A stretch of 22,531 bases of DNA from CAYQAJ01 sp964415245 (GTDB lineage Bacteria > Planctomycetota > Planctomycetia > Pirellulales > Pirellulaceae). The stretch covers positions 1 to 22,531 of the forward strand of contig CAYQAJ010000054.1 of NCBI GenBank assembly GCA_964415245.1, given 5' to 3'. Below, piece by piece: positions 7,601 through 14,223 of this stretch (the first letter of the stretch is position 1; every line of letters begins with the position of its first letter). The position numbers and the translations under genes are program-made. The notes beneath the pieces were generated by a model. That model did not search any database, was not told the DNA's origin, and saw only the letters and a list, made by a program, of their open reading frames with translations.

Positions 7601-9641
7601 GCTCGTTCGTCTCGGGCGATTCAGCAGCCAATTGCTCCTTGCGCTGAGTAAGCTGCTGAATCTGTGCGTTGATCATGCCCGACTGGGAGGTAAGTGGCTC
7701 GAGCGCCTCGGCAAGGGAGGCGCGATCCGGCTCAAGCTGTACGGTGCGCTCGTCGAAGCTCCGCGACAGTTCGTGCGCCACCGCATAGAAGTTGGGCTCC
7801 AGTCGCAAGTCGGGCCCGACTCGCATGCCACGCTCCCCGAATCCGTTGATCTCGTGGCAACCGAAACAGCCAAACTTGCGAACCAGGTTGTAGCCGTGCA
7901 CCACCTTGGGGGCGGGCGTCTCGGGGTAACGCTCGCTCGATTCCAGCTCGACAATCTCGTGGTGGCACCGCACGCAGCTACTCTCGGCGAACCGCCGGGG
8001 AAACTGAGGATACGTCCAATGCGGATTGTCGAACCACCCGTACTGCTGCTTCCACTCGCGCCGCTGGATGGGATCGTTGGGCGCGTGCGAGGCCCACTCG
8101 AACGCGGTCGCGCTCCCCTGCCCTTCGTGGCAGTTGGTGCAGCCGAACACCGAAATCGGGTGGGGACTGAGCGAACCCACGAACAGGTCCAACCGCGGAT
8201 GCGCCGCGAACGGATGAGGCACTCCTCGCCGCACCGTGACCGATATCGGCCGGCCCCAATCGACGGCTGGCCCGACGAGCATCTGCTCGGCCAACGCGGC
8301 GTCGCGGACGATGTCGCCACCCACGCGCACCAGCACGTCTCCCATTCGCAGGCCCGGCGCCGCGCCTTGGGCCGACTTCGGCCGCGCGTCGCCACCCTGC
8401 AGGCGACCGGTCATCACTCCCGTGCGCACCTCGTCGGCCGTCAGGTTCGATCGATCGGCTTCGCCCGAAAACCGCGCGCGTGCTCCCCGAGAGTCCGGCG
8501 CCACGTAACGCACCGACGTCGCGGTGCGCTCGACGAGTCCGCCCTCCACGATCAGCATGCCGAAAACGTTCTCGGTCGTCTGGGGCTTTGGGTCCCCCGA
8601 CGGGTCGGCCAGCATCTTCGCCAACTCCGCGGGCGTCGGTGTCGACAGCTCGAACGTGAGCAACCGCTCGCGAACGTACAACGGCTCGTCGGCCGAACCG
8701 GCCTGCGTTTTGTCGATCCCCTGGTGGCAGGTGGTGCAGCGGTCGAATCGTCTCACTTGTCCGAAGCTGCCGTATTCAATCTTGTTGTCCTCGTGCCACA
8801 GGTTGGAGATCTTCAGCGGCGAGTTGAACGCGTCGAAAATGGGCAATTCGAGGAAGCGCTTGCCCAGCCCGGGATACGACGTCGTGAAAAACGTGGACCG
8901 GCGCTCGCGATACGTCCGTTCCAGATCGGCCAGTTTCCCTTCGGCCTCCTGCAAGTCCTTGACGGCCTTGTCCTCCTCGGTGGTCATGCGATTCACCAGG
9001 TCGAGCAGATCCTTGCGGTGCTGGCTGGCGGCCTGGTACTCGCCGGTCAACTCGTCGAGCCGGGCCGTGAGCTGATCGAGATCTTGTTGGATCGACTCCG
9101 TCGGGCTGTTGTCGCGAACGGCGATGTCCAGCGCCGCTCCTTTCGCGCCCACGTCAGCGGCCTGGAACTTCCGCTCGCCCAACAGTCGGTCTTCCTGGAA
9201 CCGCGCCTGGGCGATCTCGCCACGAAGCACTTTGACGAGCGCGGCGCGAGTGCTGATGGCCCGCTCGGTATCGCCCGCGTCGAATTGCTCGGTAAGCTGC
9301 CCGGCGAGCTCCTCGATCCTCAGTGGGGGTTCCGTGCCGGCACGCTGCAATTCCGCCTGGAACTCGGCCAACAAATCGCTGGGAAGGGGCTGTGCCTGGG
9401 CGGCCGCGACCTTCTCCCGCTTCTCGTTCACGTCGGCTTGCGTCTCCAGCCGCACGTTCTTCTGTTCCCACTCGTTCTGCGTCAGCTCGATCCGAAGGAA
9501 TTTGCCCTGGTACTCCTTCCACTGCCGCGAGTGATCCACCGCCAGCATCAGAACCGTCGACACCAACAGCACCACTCCCGAGGCAGCAAACACTCGGTGC
9601 AACTGCTTCTGGTTGCGCCATGCTTGTTCGTTAGCGGGCAT
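4638..9641 (-). CDS. Giant octaheme cytochrome c with coiled coils and PDZ-like domain
   Basis: A 1667-residue membrane-anchored protein, probably the cytochrome c component of the adjacent bc-type complex. Layout: short N-terminal tail; membrane helix at about 17-35; long coiled coil at about 40-250; haem motif 1 (C302-x2-C305-H306); PDZ-like domain at about 425-475 (GLRMGDVLVRVGG ... ISVTVRRG); haems 2-4 (C501/C504/H505, C556/C559/H560, C592/C595/H596); second coiled coil at about 645-735; haems 5-8 (C890/C893/H894, C1096/C1099/H1100, C1257/C1260/H1261, C1536/C1539/H1540); low-complexity Gly/Ala/Thr tail. The four C-terminal haem domains are widely spaced, as in chained monohaem cytochrome c domains (for example Met-containing RMPQF, RMPHF and RMPKF stretches). 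The last residues and the stop codon lie inside the octamer repeat next to the gap. It sits between subunit IV and the cupredoxins, so it may conduct electrons from the bc core towards the oxidase. No family name is known to me. Confidence 0.88.
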   Translation of the reverse strand: MPANEQAWRNQKQLHRVFAASGVVLLVSTVLMLAVDHSRQWKEYQGKFLRIELTQNEWEQKNVRLETQADVNEKREKVAAAQAQPLPSDLLAEFQAELQRAGTEPPLRIEELAGQLTEQFDAGDTERAISTRAALVKVLRGEIAQARFQEDRLLGERKFQAADVGAKGAALDIAVRDNSPTESIQQDLDQLTARLDELTGEYQAASQHRKDLLDLVNRMTTEEDKAVKDLQEAEGKLADLERTYRERRSTFFTTSYPGLGKRFLELPIFDAFNSPLKISNLWHEDNKIEYGSFGQVRRFDRCTTCHQGIDKTQAGSADEPLYVRERLLTFELSTPTPAELAKMLADPSGDPKPQTTENVFGMLIVEGGLVERTATSVRYVAPDSRGARARFSGEADRSNLTADEVRTGVMTGRLQGGDARPKSAQGAAPGLRMGDVLVRVGGDIVRDAALAEQMLVGPAVDWGRPISVTVRRGVPHPFAAHPRLDLFVGSLSPHPISVFGCTNCHEGQGSATAFEWASHAPNDPIQRREWKQQYGWFDNPHWTYPQFPRRFAESSCVRCHHEIVELESSERYPETPAPKVVHGYNLVRKFGCFGCHEINGFGERGMRVGPDLRLEPNFYAVAHELSRSFDERTVQLEPDRASLAEALEPLTSQSGMINAQIQQLTQRKEQLAAESPETNEQQIAQIDRQLAALRDQLSGVQEQAAPILSDLAAIEGHLDRLREARQLAEQLIAHPEDTSARHRLKQMLDADAIAEPDKFGRTFADASHALAERLKDAESAGVQRKVGPSLRHVAQKLDPEFLFDWIRDPKHFRPDTRMPQFFGLWDHLEAGSASRQLSEAYEPIEILGIATYLRERSQPLELISPPQGIDPSSPAEKVARGKMLFETRGCLVCHKHSAFPEADAQRDPDEIVQGPNLSSIAAKFSPPRNQNGRQWLYTWLRDPTRYHSRTLMPNLFLEPIMVPVRDDAGDVVVDAAGKVLEKRIDPAADIVDFLLHESVSDWEPAAGTLVEQSIAKDTALAATLDELMLVHLQDVFFKTAADKYRQFGIPQRRASEQKGAEIELVVPDDDYEGQRALSDKQKLLYIGRKSIGKYGCYACHDVPGFDDAKPIATTLADWGRKETSRLAFEHIAEYIEHQQEAHGETEGHAAGEGGAVAADGEMDPFYREALLARHREGFIYQKLREPRSYDYLKTEYKKYSERLRMPHFNLTHEDREAIITFVLGLVADPPSATFLYRPDEQQAAIQTGRKVLEKYNCGGCHLLETEKLSVAVRPGYFGDPGGETTYPFLSLEPSPEQADRSFAADRRGLLSAALSVVPVLESDGRPLIETAEGDPLEDGESYNPAELAYRYQLWQPAVIEGKIHPSGPRALRVEAEMIEGRHPPRGGYLARYLVPRAVKLEMQANNSTQGKGAEAWSWVPPPLIGEGTKVQSEWLHDFLLDPHPIRPAVILRMPKFNMSSDEATQIVRYFAAVQDAEYPYQLNPRQRQAHLADAERRYLQRLQGLQLLKEPPREYPLSQRRFDDAMKIVTDVETYCAKCHTVGDYSPGSSSFARAPNLADVHARLRPTYVRNWVALPSRILPFTAMPENIKYAPEPPYYGGISQDLYHGTSIEQIDAVVDLLMNYDSYASYRSPVTPLIRAVPAATGGDKAAGSGGGATSGTDAGTR

Positions 9642-9826
9642 GACCGGTCACGCTTTCCGCGACGCAGGCTTCATCGGCCCAAAATCGCGTTTCCCGAAGC
9701 TTTGCAACTCGCAAATGACGAATGACGAAGCACGAATGACGAATGTGGCCCTAACCTTCGGACTTCCGCTTTCTGTCCTCCGGCAACTGACAACTGACCA
9801 CGGACAACTGACCATGAACAACTCCG
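9642..9826. repeat. Intergenic short direct repeats
   Basis: This 185-base spacer has two repetitive tracts. About 9715-9745 consists of repeated AATGACGAATGACGA-like units, and about 9784-9815 of repeated CAACTGAC units with GACCACGGACAA at 9796-9807. That 12-mer is identical to the beginning of the repeat at 4446. No gene is supported. Confidence 0.65.
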
Positions 9827-11209
9827 CTAAAGGTTCAAAAAGAACTCCGGTATCGCGATGAAGTACTTCATGTTGAACAGCCAGCGGCACGCCATCTTCA
9901 TCGGCAACAGGCCCATCGTCAGCAGCAGGTTGGTCATCACCATGTAGCGGATGAAGCCCATCTTGATGAACATCTTCTGAAAGAACTTGCTGAATACCAC
10001 CATCGCCGGCGGGATCGCGGTAAAGTACAGCACCAACAGGATGATGCCCGGCGCCTCGCGATACAGGATGTACCCCAACTGGACGATCGTGCTGGAGCCG
10101 TCGGGCGCCTTGGGCCTCCCCTGTCCCAAGGCACCGACCCAGAAGTATTGCGACAGGTCGACGTTGTTCAACGCCTCGACCTTGTGCGCATCCCACTGCT
10201 CGTACGGACCGAAAAAGTTCCAGTTGGGGCCGCGTAAAAACGTGCCCATCACGATCAGCGTGACCCACAACACCAAAAACCCGAACTGAAAAGTCAGATA
10301 CGCGAACTTTCGCTCGTTGATGGTGAAATAGCCGTTCCCCCGCTTGTTGAAATCCAGAAACGGGATCGCCATCAATCCGAAGATCACCAGGCTGGGCAGC
10401 ACCACGCCCGCCATCCACGGGTCGTAATACACCAACATTTCCTGCAGGCCCAAAAAGTACCACGGCGCCTTGGAGGGGTTGGGTGTATTGACGCTGCTGG
10501 CCGGTGCCTCCAGCGGCGCCCTCAGCCCGATGCCCCACAACAGCAAGATCGCCGTAATCACCACCATGCAGATCAGCTCGGTGTAAACGAGATCGGGCCA
10601 CACCAGCACCTTCTCGCTGTCGCGCTTTTCCAGCGGCTCCTCGCCGCGAGCGGTGCGCTCGTCGTTTTGCACCGCGCGATAGGCGGCGAGCCACGTAAAG
10701 ATCCCCAGCAAGAACACCAGGCCCACGATCGGCACGTTGTCCGGCTTGGTGACGATGAGCGCGAAGTTCGGGTCGGTGATCGACACGCCCATCAGCACCA
10801 GCGCCAGATTCAAGCCCGTCCAGGCCACCGTCGGCTTGGTGACCCACTTGCGCAACAGAAACAACACGCTCAGCACGGCCAGCGTGCCCACGGTATACAC
10901 GGTGGGGCCCATGAGGCGATTGGCCAGGGCCTTTACCGCCTGGGGCATCGAAATCAGGGACAACATCGACGCATTGCCGCTCATGGCGATCGGCGCGACG
11001 ATGGTGAACAGCACCGCCACGCCCATCCACAGGTGAGCCGTGGTGATCGCCTTGCCATTGGTCCCCAGCGGCAGCAGAGGCTTTGCCCGCCCGGTCTGCC
11101 ACAGGTAGTACGCCGCCAGGGCGTTCATCGCCGCCAAGAGCAGATAATAGACGCCGAGAAACCCGGAGATGCTTGCCAGGAATTCCTCGGGACTTTGATG
11201 ACCGTGCAT
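9827..11209 (-). CDS. Cytochrome bc complex subunit IV-like protein with extra membrane helices
   Basis: A 460-residue polytopic membrane protein containing the C-terminal half of a split cytochrome b (subunit IV/PetD type), part of the quinol oxidation site. Residues about 204-290 align by eye with subunit IV: WPDLVYTE, a helix, then APWYFLGLQE at 248-257 and a DPW...LP helix. The usual PEWY quinol-site motif reads APWY, so the Glu position is Pro. The protein is much larger than chloroplast-type subunit IV (about 160 residues). I count about five extra helices before it (roughly 12-36, 55-76, 100-119, 128-144, 158-177) and about two after it (385-405, 420-437). No clear Shine-Dalgarno precedes the ATG at 11209. 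It follows cytochrome b by 192 bases, a spacer holding some GC-rich inverted repeats. Confidence 0.85.
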   Translation of the reverse strand: MHGHQSPEEFLASISGFLGVYYLLLAAMNALAAYYLWQTGRAKPLLPLGTNGKAITTAHLWMGVAVLFTIVAPIAMSGNASMLSLISMPQAVKALANRLMGPTVYTVGTLAVLSVLFLLRKWVTKPTVAWTGLNLALVLMGVSITDPNFALIVTKPDNVPIVGLVFLLGIFTWLAAYRAVQNDERTARGEEPLEKRDSEKVLVWPDLVYTELICMVVITAILLLWGIGLRAPLEAPASSVNTPNPSKAPWYFLGLQEMLVYYDPWMAGVVLPSLVIFGLMAIPFLDFNKRGNGYFTINERKFAYLTFQFGFLVLWVTLIVMGTFLRGPNWNFFGPYEQWDAHKVEALNNVDLSQYFWVGALGQGRPKAPDGSSTIVQLGYILYREAPGIILLVLYFTAIPPAMVVFSKFFQKMFIKMGFIRYMVMTNLLLTMGLLPMKMACRWLFNMKYFIAIPEFFLNL

Positions 11210-11401
11210 GTTGGCTGTCGCCGCGCTGGATGTCGTGGGCCGCTGGCCCCCACGAGTGGCCGATTAGTCGCCGATCTTGCCGCCGAATCTCGTCGTTTGC
11301 CCCGAAACTCGTCTTTTCCCCCGAATCACGGTCCGCCCCTCGCGAAGCGTCCGACCGCATTCTCGCCGCCAAACGCGCGCACGGGTAGCGCACCGCGTGC
11401 G

Positions 11402-12178
11402 TCACATCGGGCCGCTAATGCCTCCGTCCTTGCGCACCCGCCAGAAGTGAATGGCCATTAACATGGCCGCCGCCAGCGGGATGGCAATACAGTGCAGTAC
11501 GTAAAACCGGTTCAGCGTTTCCTCGCCCACGAACCGCGCGCCCAAGAGCCCGAATCGCGCATCGGAGGCGTTGGTAATCATGTCGATGCCGTCGATCGTT
11601 AGAAGCTGGTGGCCCGGACCCTCGTGCCCTAAGAACGGCGTGGCCCGCGCCATGTTCGAACCCACCGTAATGGCCCAGATGGCCAACTGGTCCCACGGCA
11701 ACAGGTAGCCGGTAAACGACAACAGCAGCGTCAACAACAACAGCACCACCCCCACCACCCAGTTGAACTCCCGCGGCGGTTTGTAGCTGCCCGTCAGAAA
11801 CACGCGGTACATGTGCAGCCACACGGTGATCACCATGGCGTGGGCACCCCACCGGTGCAGCTCCCGCAGTACGCCGAGCGAGGCCACGTCGCGCAGTGCC
11901 AGGATGTCGTTGTACGCCCACTCCAGCGTGGGTCGGTAATAGAACATCAACAGCACGCCGGTGATCGTCTCGACCAGGAACAGAAAAAACGTCACCCCGC
12001 CCATGCACCACGTAAAGCTCAACGCGATGCCCTGCTTCTTGATCGAAACCGGGTGCAGGTGCAGGAAGAAGTTGGTGAGCATCACCACGATGCGATTCCG
12101 CCGGTCGACGGGCATCGGGTGCCGGAAGATGCTCTTCCAGATCTGCGAATTGCGAATGACTTCACCGAGGTTCGGCAT
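11402..12178 (-). CDS. petB: Cytochrome b (b6-type, N-terminal half) of a bc complex
   Basis: A 258-residue diheme cytochrome b, the core of a quinol:cytochrome c oxidoreductase in the cytoplasmic membrane. The four haem b ligands are His108 (ELHRW), His122 (WLHMYRVFLTG), His229 (VLHC) and His244 (AIHFW). The 14- and 15-residue spacings equal those of cytochrome b6. The PREFNW, SFTGYLLPWDQ and GISGPM blocks are also b6-like. Cys58 in FTWCMGG aligns with the Cys of b6 that carries the extra covalently bound haem c_i. The gene covers only the four-helix half, and the remaining helices are in the next gene, so this is a split b6f-like arrangement. The start ATG has AGGA 4 bases upstream. Confidence 0.93.
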   Translation of the reverse strand: MPNLGEVIRNSQIWKSIFRHPMPVDRRNRIVVMLTNFFLHLHPVSIKKQGIALSFTWCMGGVTFFLFLVETITGVLLMFYYRPTLEWAYNDILALRDVASLGVLRELHRWGAHAMVITVWLHMYRVFLTGSYKPPREFNWVVGVVLLLLTLLLSFTGYLLPWDQLAIWAITVGSNMARATPFLGHEGPGHQLLTIDGIDMITNASDARFGLLGARFVGEETLNRFYVLHCIAIPLAAAMLMAIHFWRVRKDGGISGPM

Positions 12179-12201
12179 GCTGTCCTGCCAGTCGATTCCT
12201 G

Positions 12202-12290
12202 ATAGCCCGAAGTGTCAGCGAGGCTCGTATGCCTCGTAAGCTCGAAGTGTCAGCGAGGCTTTTTCGTAAGCTCGCGCGACAGCGAAGGTT
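12202..12290. repeat. Direct repeats between the Rieske and cytochrome b genes
   Basis: The motif CGAAGTGTCAGCGAGGCT occurs twice, starting near 12209 and near 12242. Each copy is followed by a CGTAAGCTC tail, and a degenerate third piece (GCGACAGCGAAGG) follows. The motif lies in the 152-base spacer. It resembles interspersed repeats I associate with planctomycete intergenic regions. Confidence 0.6.
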
Positions 12291-12330
12291 GGCCCTTCCA
12301 GGGTTTCCGTCGTGCCCCCGTCGCGTCGGG

Positions 12331-13449
12331 CTAGACGTTAACGAACGAGGCCGGATCCTTCCACTCCCCCTTCTCTTCGAAGAAGACGCGGCTCTTATCC
12401 ACCTCCAACTGCCCGTCGGCCGCCCTGCTGATGGCGTACCGCTCCAGCGGCCGGGGAGCGGGTCCTTCGAAGTTAATCCCATCCTTGTAAAAGCCGCTGC
12501 CGTGGCAGGGACACTTGAACTTCTGCTCCGCCTCCAGCCAATTGGGCGTGCAGCCCAAGTGGGTGCACACCGACTTCAGGGCGTAAATCTCCGGCTGCCC
12601 TTCGTACTCGTATCGCACAATCCACACGCCGAATGCGGCCTTGTACTTCGTCTCCACCTGCCCGGTTGCCAGATCGTCGGGAAAGCCGACTTTGAATCGG
12701 GTGGGCGGCTCGGTGAGAATGTTGGGGAACATGAACCGCGCGAAGCCCAACAGCCACAGCACGTGCGTCACCACCAGCGTGCTGAACCCCACCGCTAGCG
12801 GCGAGCCCACCAATATGCCCATCATGCCTGCCAGAAAGCTGCGCCGATCGGCCGACGGCGCCGCGGCCGCTCGCGGCTGCGGTCGGGCATACGCTGGCCG
12901 CTCGGGCATCGGCGGAACCGTTGTCGCCGATTTCGCCTTGGCCGCGGCGGGAGCGGCAGTAGCCCCTTGCGCCTTGGCCGACGCTTCCGCCTTCGACATG
13001 GGTCCCGGCTTGTGGCCGGCGTGAGCCACCAGCGCGCTGGACGACTCCCGCGCGGCCTCGGCAGTGGCCGCTCCTGACGCATCGCCGTCTCCGTCCTTGG
13101 CGGCGACCGGCGCTACCGCAGCCATTGCTTTCGGCGCCGCCTTCGCCGAAGCGGCAGGCTTCGCAGCAGCCGCTGGCTTCGCGCCGCCTGGCTTTGCACC
13201 ACCCGGCTTTGCGCCGCCGCGCGCCGCAGCCAGCATCTCGGCCACCGACATCTGCGAAGGCTTCTTTCCCGCCGCCGGCGCCGCTTTGCCGGCCGAAGTC
13301 TCGGGCGAGGCTTCCGGCTTGTCCTTCTGCGCACCCGCCGGAGCCGCCTTCTCAGTCGATTCCTTCGGCACCTCGGCTCCGCCGGCGCTGTCGCTCTTGC
13401 GGGCGGCGGCCAGAATCTCCTCGATGGAAAGTTTCTTCTTCTCGGCCAT
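12331..13449 (-). CDS. Rieske iron-sulfur protein with long repetitive N-terminal tail
   Basis: A 372-residue 2Fe-2S subunit of the bc complex that takes the first electron from quinol. The C-terminal Rieske domain has Cys295/His297 in CTHLGC and Cys313/His316 in CPCHGSGF, with Cys300 and Cys315 as the usual disulfide pair. A twin-arginine-like signal anchor is at about 201-236 (DRRSFLAG plus a hydrophobic helix), consistent with Tat export of folded Rieske proteins. Before it are about 200 residues rich in Ala, Pro, Lys and Gly, predicted disordered and cytoplasmic. This tail contains two copies of a short motif (KLSIEEILAAAR at 6-17 and QMSVAEMLAAAR at 66-77) and a GGAKP repeat. Ordinary Rieske proteins lack such a tail (usual length about 150-200 residues). 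The start is supported by AGGTGA 3 bases upstream. It is the first gene of the cluster. Confidence 0.93.
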   Translation of the reverse strand: MAEKKKLSIEEILAAARKSDSAGGAEVPKESTEKAAPAGAQKDKPEASPETSAGKAAPAAGKKPSQMSVAEMLAAARGGAKPGGAKPGGAKPAAAAKPAASAKAAPKAMAAVAPVAAKDGDGDASGAATAEAARESSSALVAHAGHKPGPMSKAEASAKAQGATAAPAAAKAKSATTVPPMPERPAYARPQPRAAAAPSADRRSFLAGMMGILVGSPLAVGFSTLVVTHVLWLLGFARFMFPNILTEPPTRFKVGFPDDLATGQVETKYKAAFGVWIVRYEYEGQPEIYALKSVCTHLGCTPNWLEAEQKFKCPCHGSGFYKDGINFEGPAPRPLERYAISRAADGQLEVDKSRVFFEEKGEWKDPASFVNV

Positions 13450-13616
13450 TCGTCACCTATCCGATCCGAAGCAGCTCACCCGGTGTACGCATTCCTCGCC
13501 GGGACACTTCGACCTGGCAATCCGCGCCGCTCCCGCAGGCGCGGCACGTCGCACAAACAGCTACAAGGTAATGCAATCAAACGGTTTGTGGCAGAGGAGG
13601 ACCGGGCTGTCGTGGG

Positions 13617-13636
13617 CTTGTGATATTTTTCACAAG
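13617..13636. promoter_or_regulatory. Perfect Crp/Fnr-family-type palindrome
   Basis: CTTGTGA and TCACAAG are exact inverted 7-base arms around a 6-base AT spacer. The core TGTGA-N6-TCACA equals the consensus of Crp-type sites. It is centred about 10 bases downstream of the transcription start predicted from the promoter at 13644-13672. It could be an operator for repression, a site for an activator of another promoter, or a hairpin at the mRNA 5' end. The regulator is unknown. Confidence 0.55.
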
Positions 13637-13643
13637 TCCACCA

Positions 13644-13672
13644 TTTATTAGCCGTTTCCCCCGAATTGTCAA
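13644..13672 (-). promoter_or_regulatory. Predicted sigma70-type promoter of the respiratory cluster
   Basis: On the minus strand, TTGACA (13672-13667) is followed after 17 bases by AATAAA (13649-13644). This gives a predicted start near 13637 and a leader of roughly 190 bases before the Rieske ATG. The -35 box is perfect and the -10 box matches 4 of 6. It is the best promoter I see upstream of the cluster. Confidence 0.5.
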
Positions 13673-14108
13673 CCGCACTTGTCCAACAAGGCAACGCCAC
13701 GCTCTCGCGGCTTATGTCGCGCCGTTGGTCGGCGAAGCATCGTACTGCCAGGATGCGGACGGAACATGGCAGGTGAGCGGCCCGCCTATCTTCCCGCTCT
13801 GCGCTTCCCTGCCGCCTTCGCACCCCGGATATGTGGCTGCCAAAGACCGAGATTCTAGCACTTCCGCGGAGCGCGCGAATCCCGGGCTCCACCGCACCTT
13901 GGGACACCTCGGAAAACGCTGCGCGACTTCTGATTCAACCGTCACGCATTCTACTTGGCAACGTCGATTTCGACAGTCATACCCCAGACGTTCCACGGGC
14001 ATTCCCTGCTAAAGAACACCGCCGCCGTCTGAGCCGCCACGAACTGGCCTTGTGCTTTCCCCTCCGCACCGCGCGACCTAGAATCAAACGCGGCGACACA
14101 GAGTCATT

Positions 14109-14162
14109 GTTTGGAATTTGGCCATGGGGATTTGTTTGTGAATTGTCATTTGGGATTTGGTG
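14109..14162. repeat. TTTGG-rich intergenic repeat
   Basis: A degenerate tract with repeated GGAATTTGG and GGGATTTG-type units, with ATTGTCATTTGGGATTTGG at its end. It lies about 60 bases upstream of purD. Similar low-complexity tracts occur elsewhere in this window in other sequence families. Confidence 0.5.
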
Positions 14163-14223
14163 CTTCGATGCCGCACGGCGCGCGGTCCATGCCGCATCGC
14201 GCTGATACCGAGACGGTCCCCTC

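Larger units (their letters stand above)
13450..14223. other. Long divergent intergenic region
   Basis: 774 bases between the Rieske gene (minus) and purD (plus). It holds the promoter and palindrome listed separately and a T/G-rich repeat near purD. Open frames here have no recognisable motifs or ribosome sites. The rest shows nothing I can assign. Confidence 0.7.

Noticed and set aside
7161..9725. 854-codon open frame on the plus strand, opposite the octaheme gene
   Set aside because: Antisense shadow of a GC-rich gene. It has no haem motifs or other family signatures, and the minus-strand frame has clear ones.
9648..11405. 585-codon frame overlapping the subunit IV gene in another frame
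   Set aside because: It lacks membrane helices and motifs, while the 9827-11209 frame has the subunit IV signature.
13476..14012. Small genes in the divergent intergenic region
   Set aside because: Open frames on both strands have no ribosome sites, motifs or plausible composition, and they overlap the promoter and palindrome.
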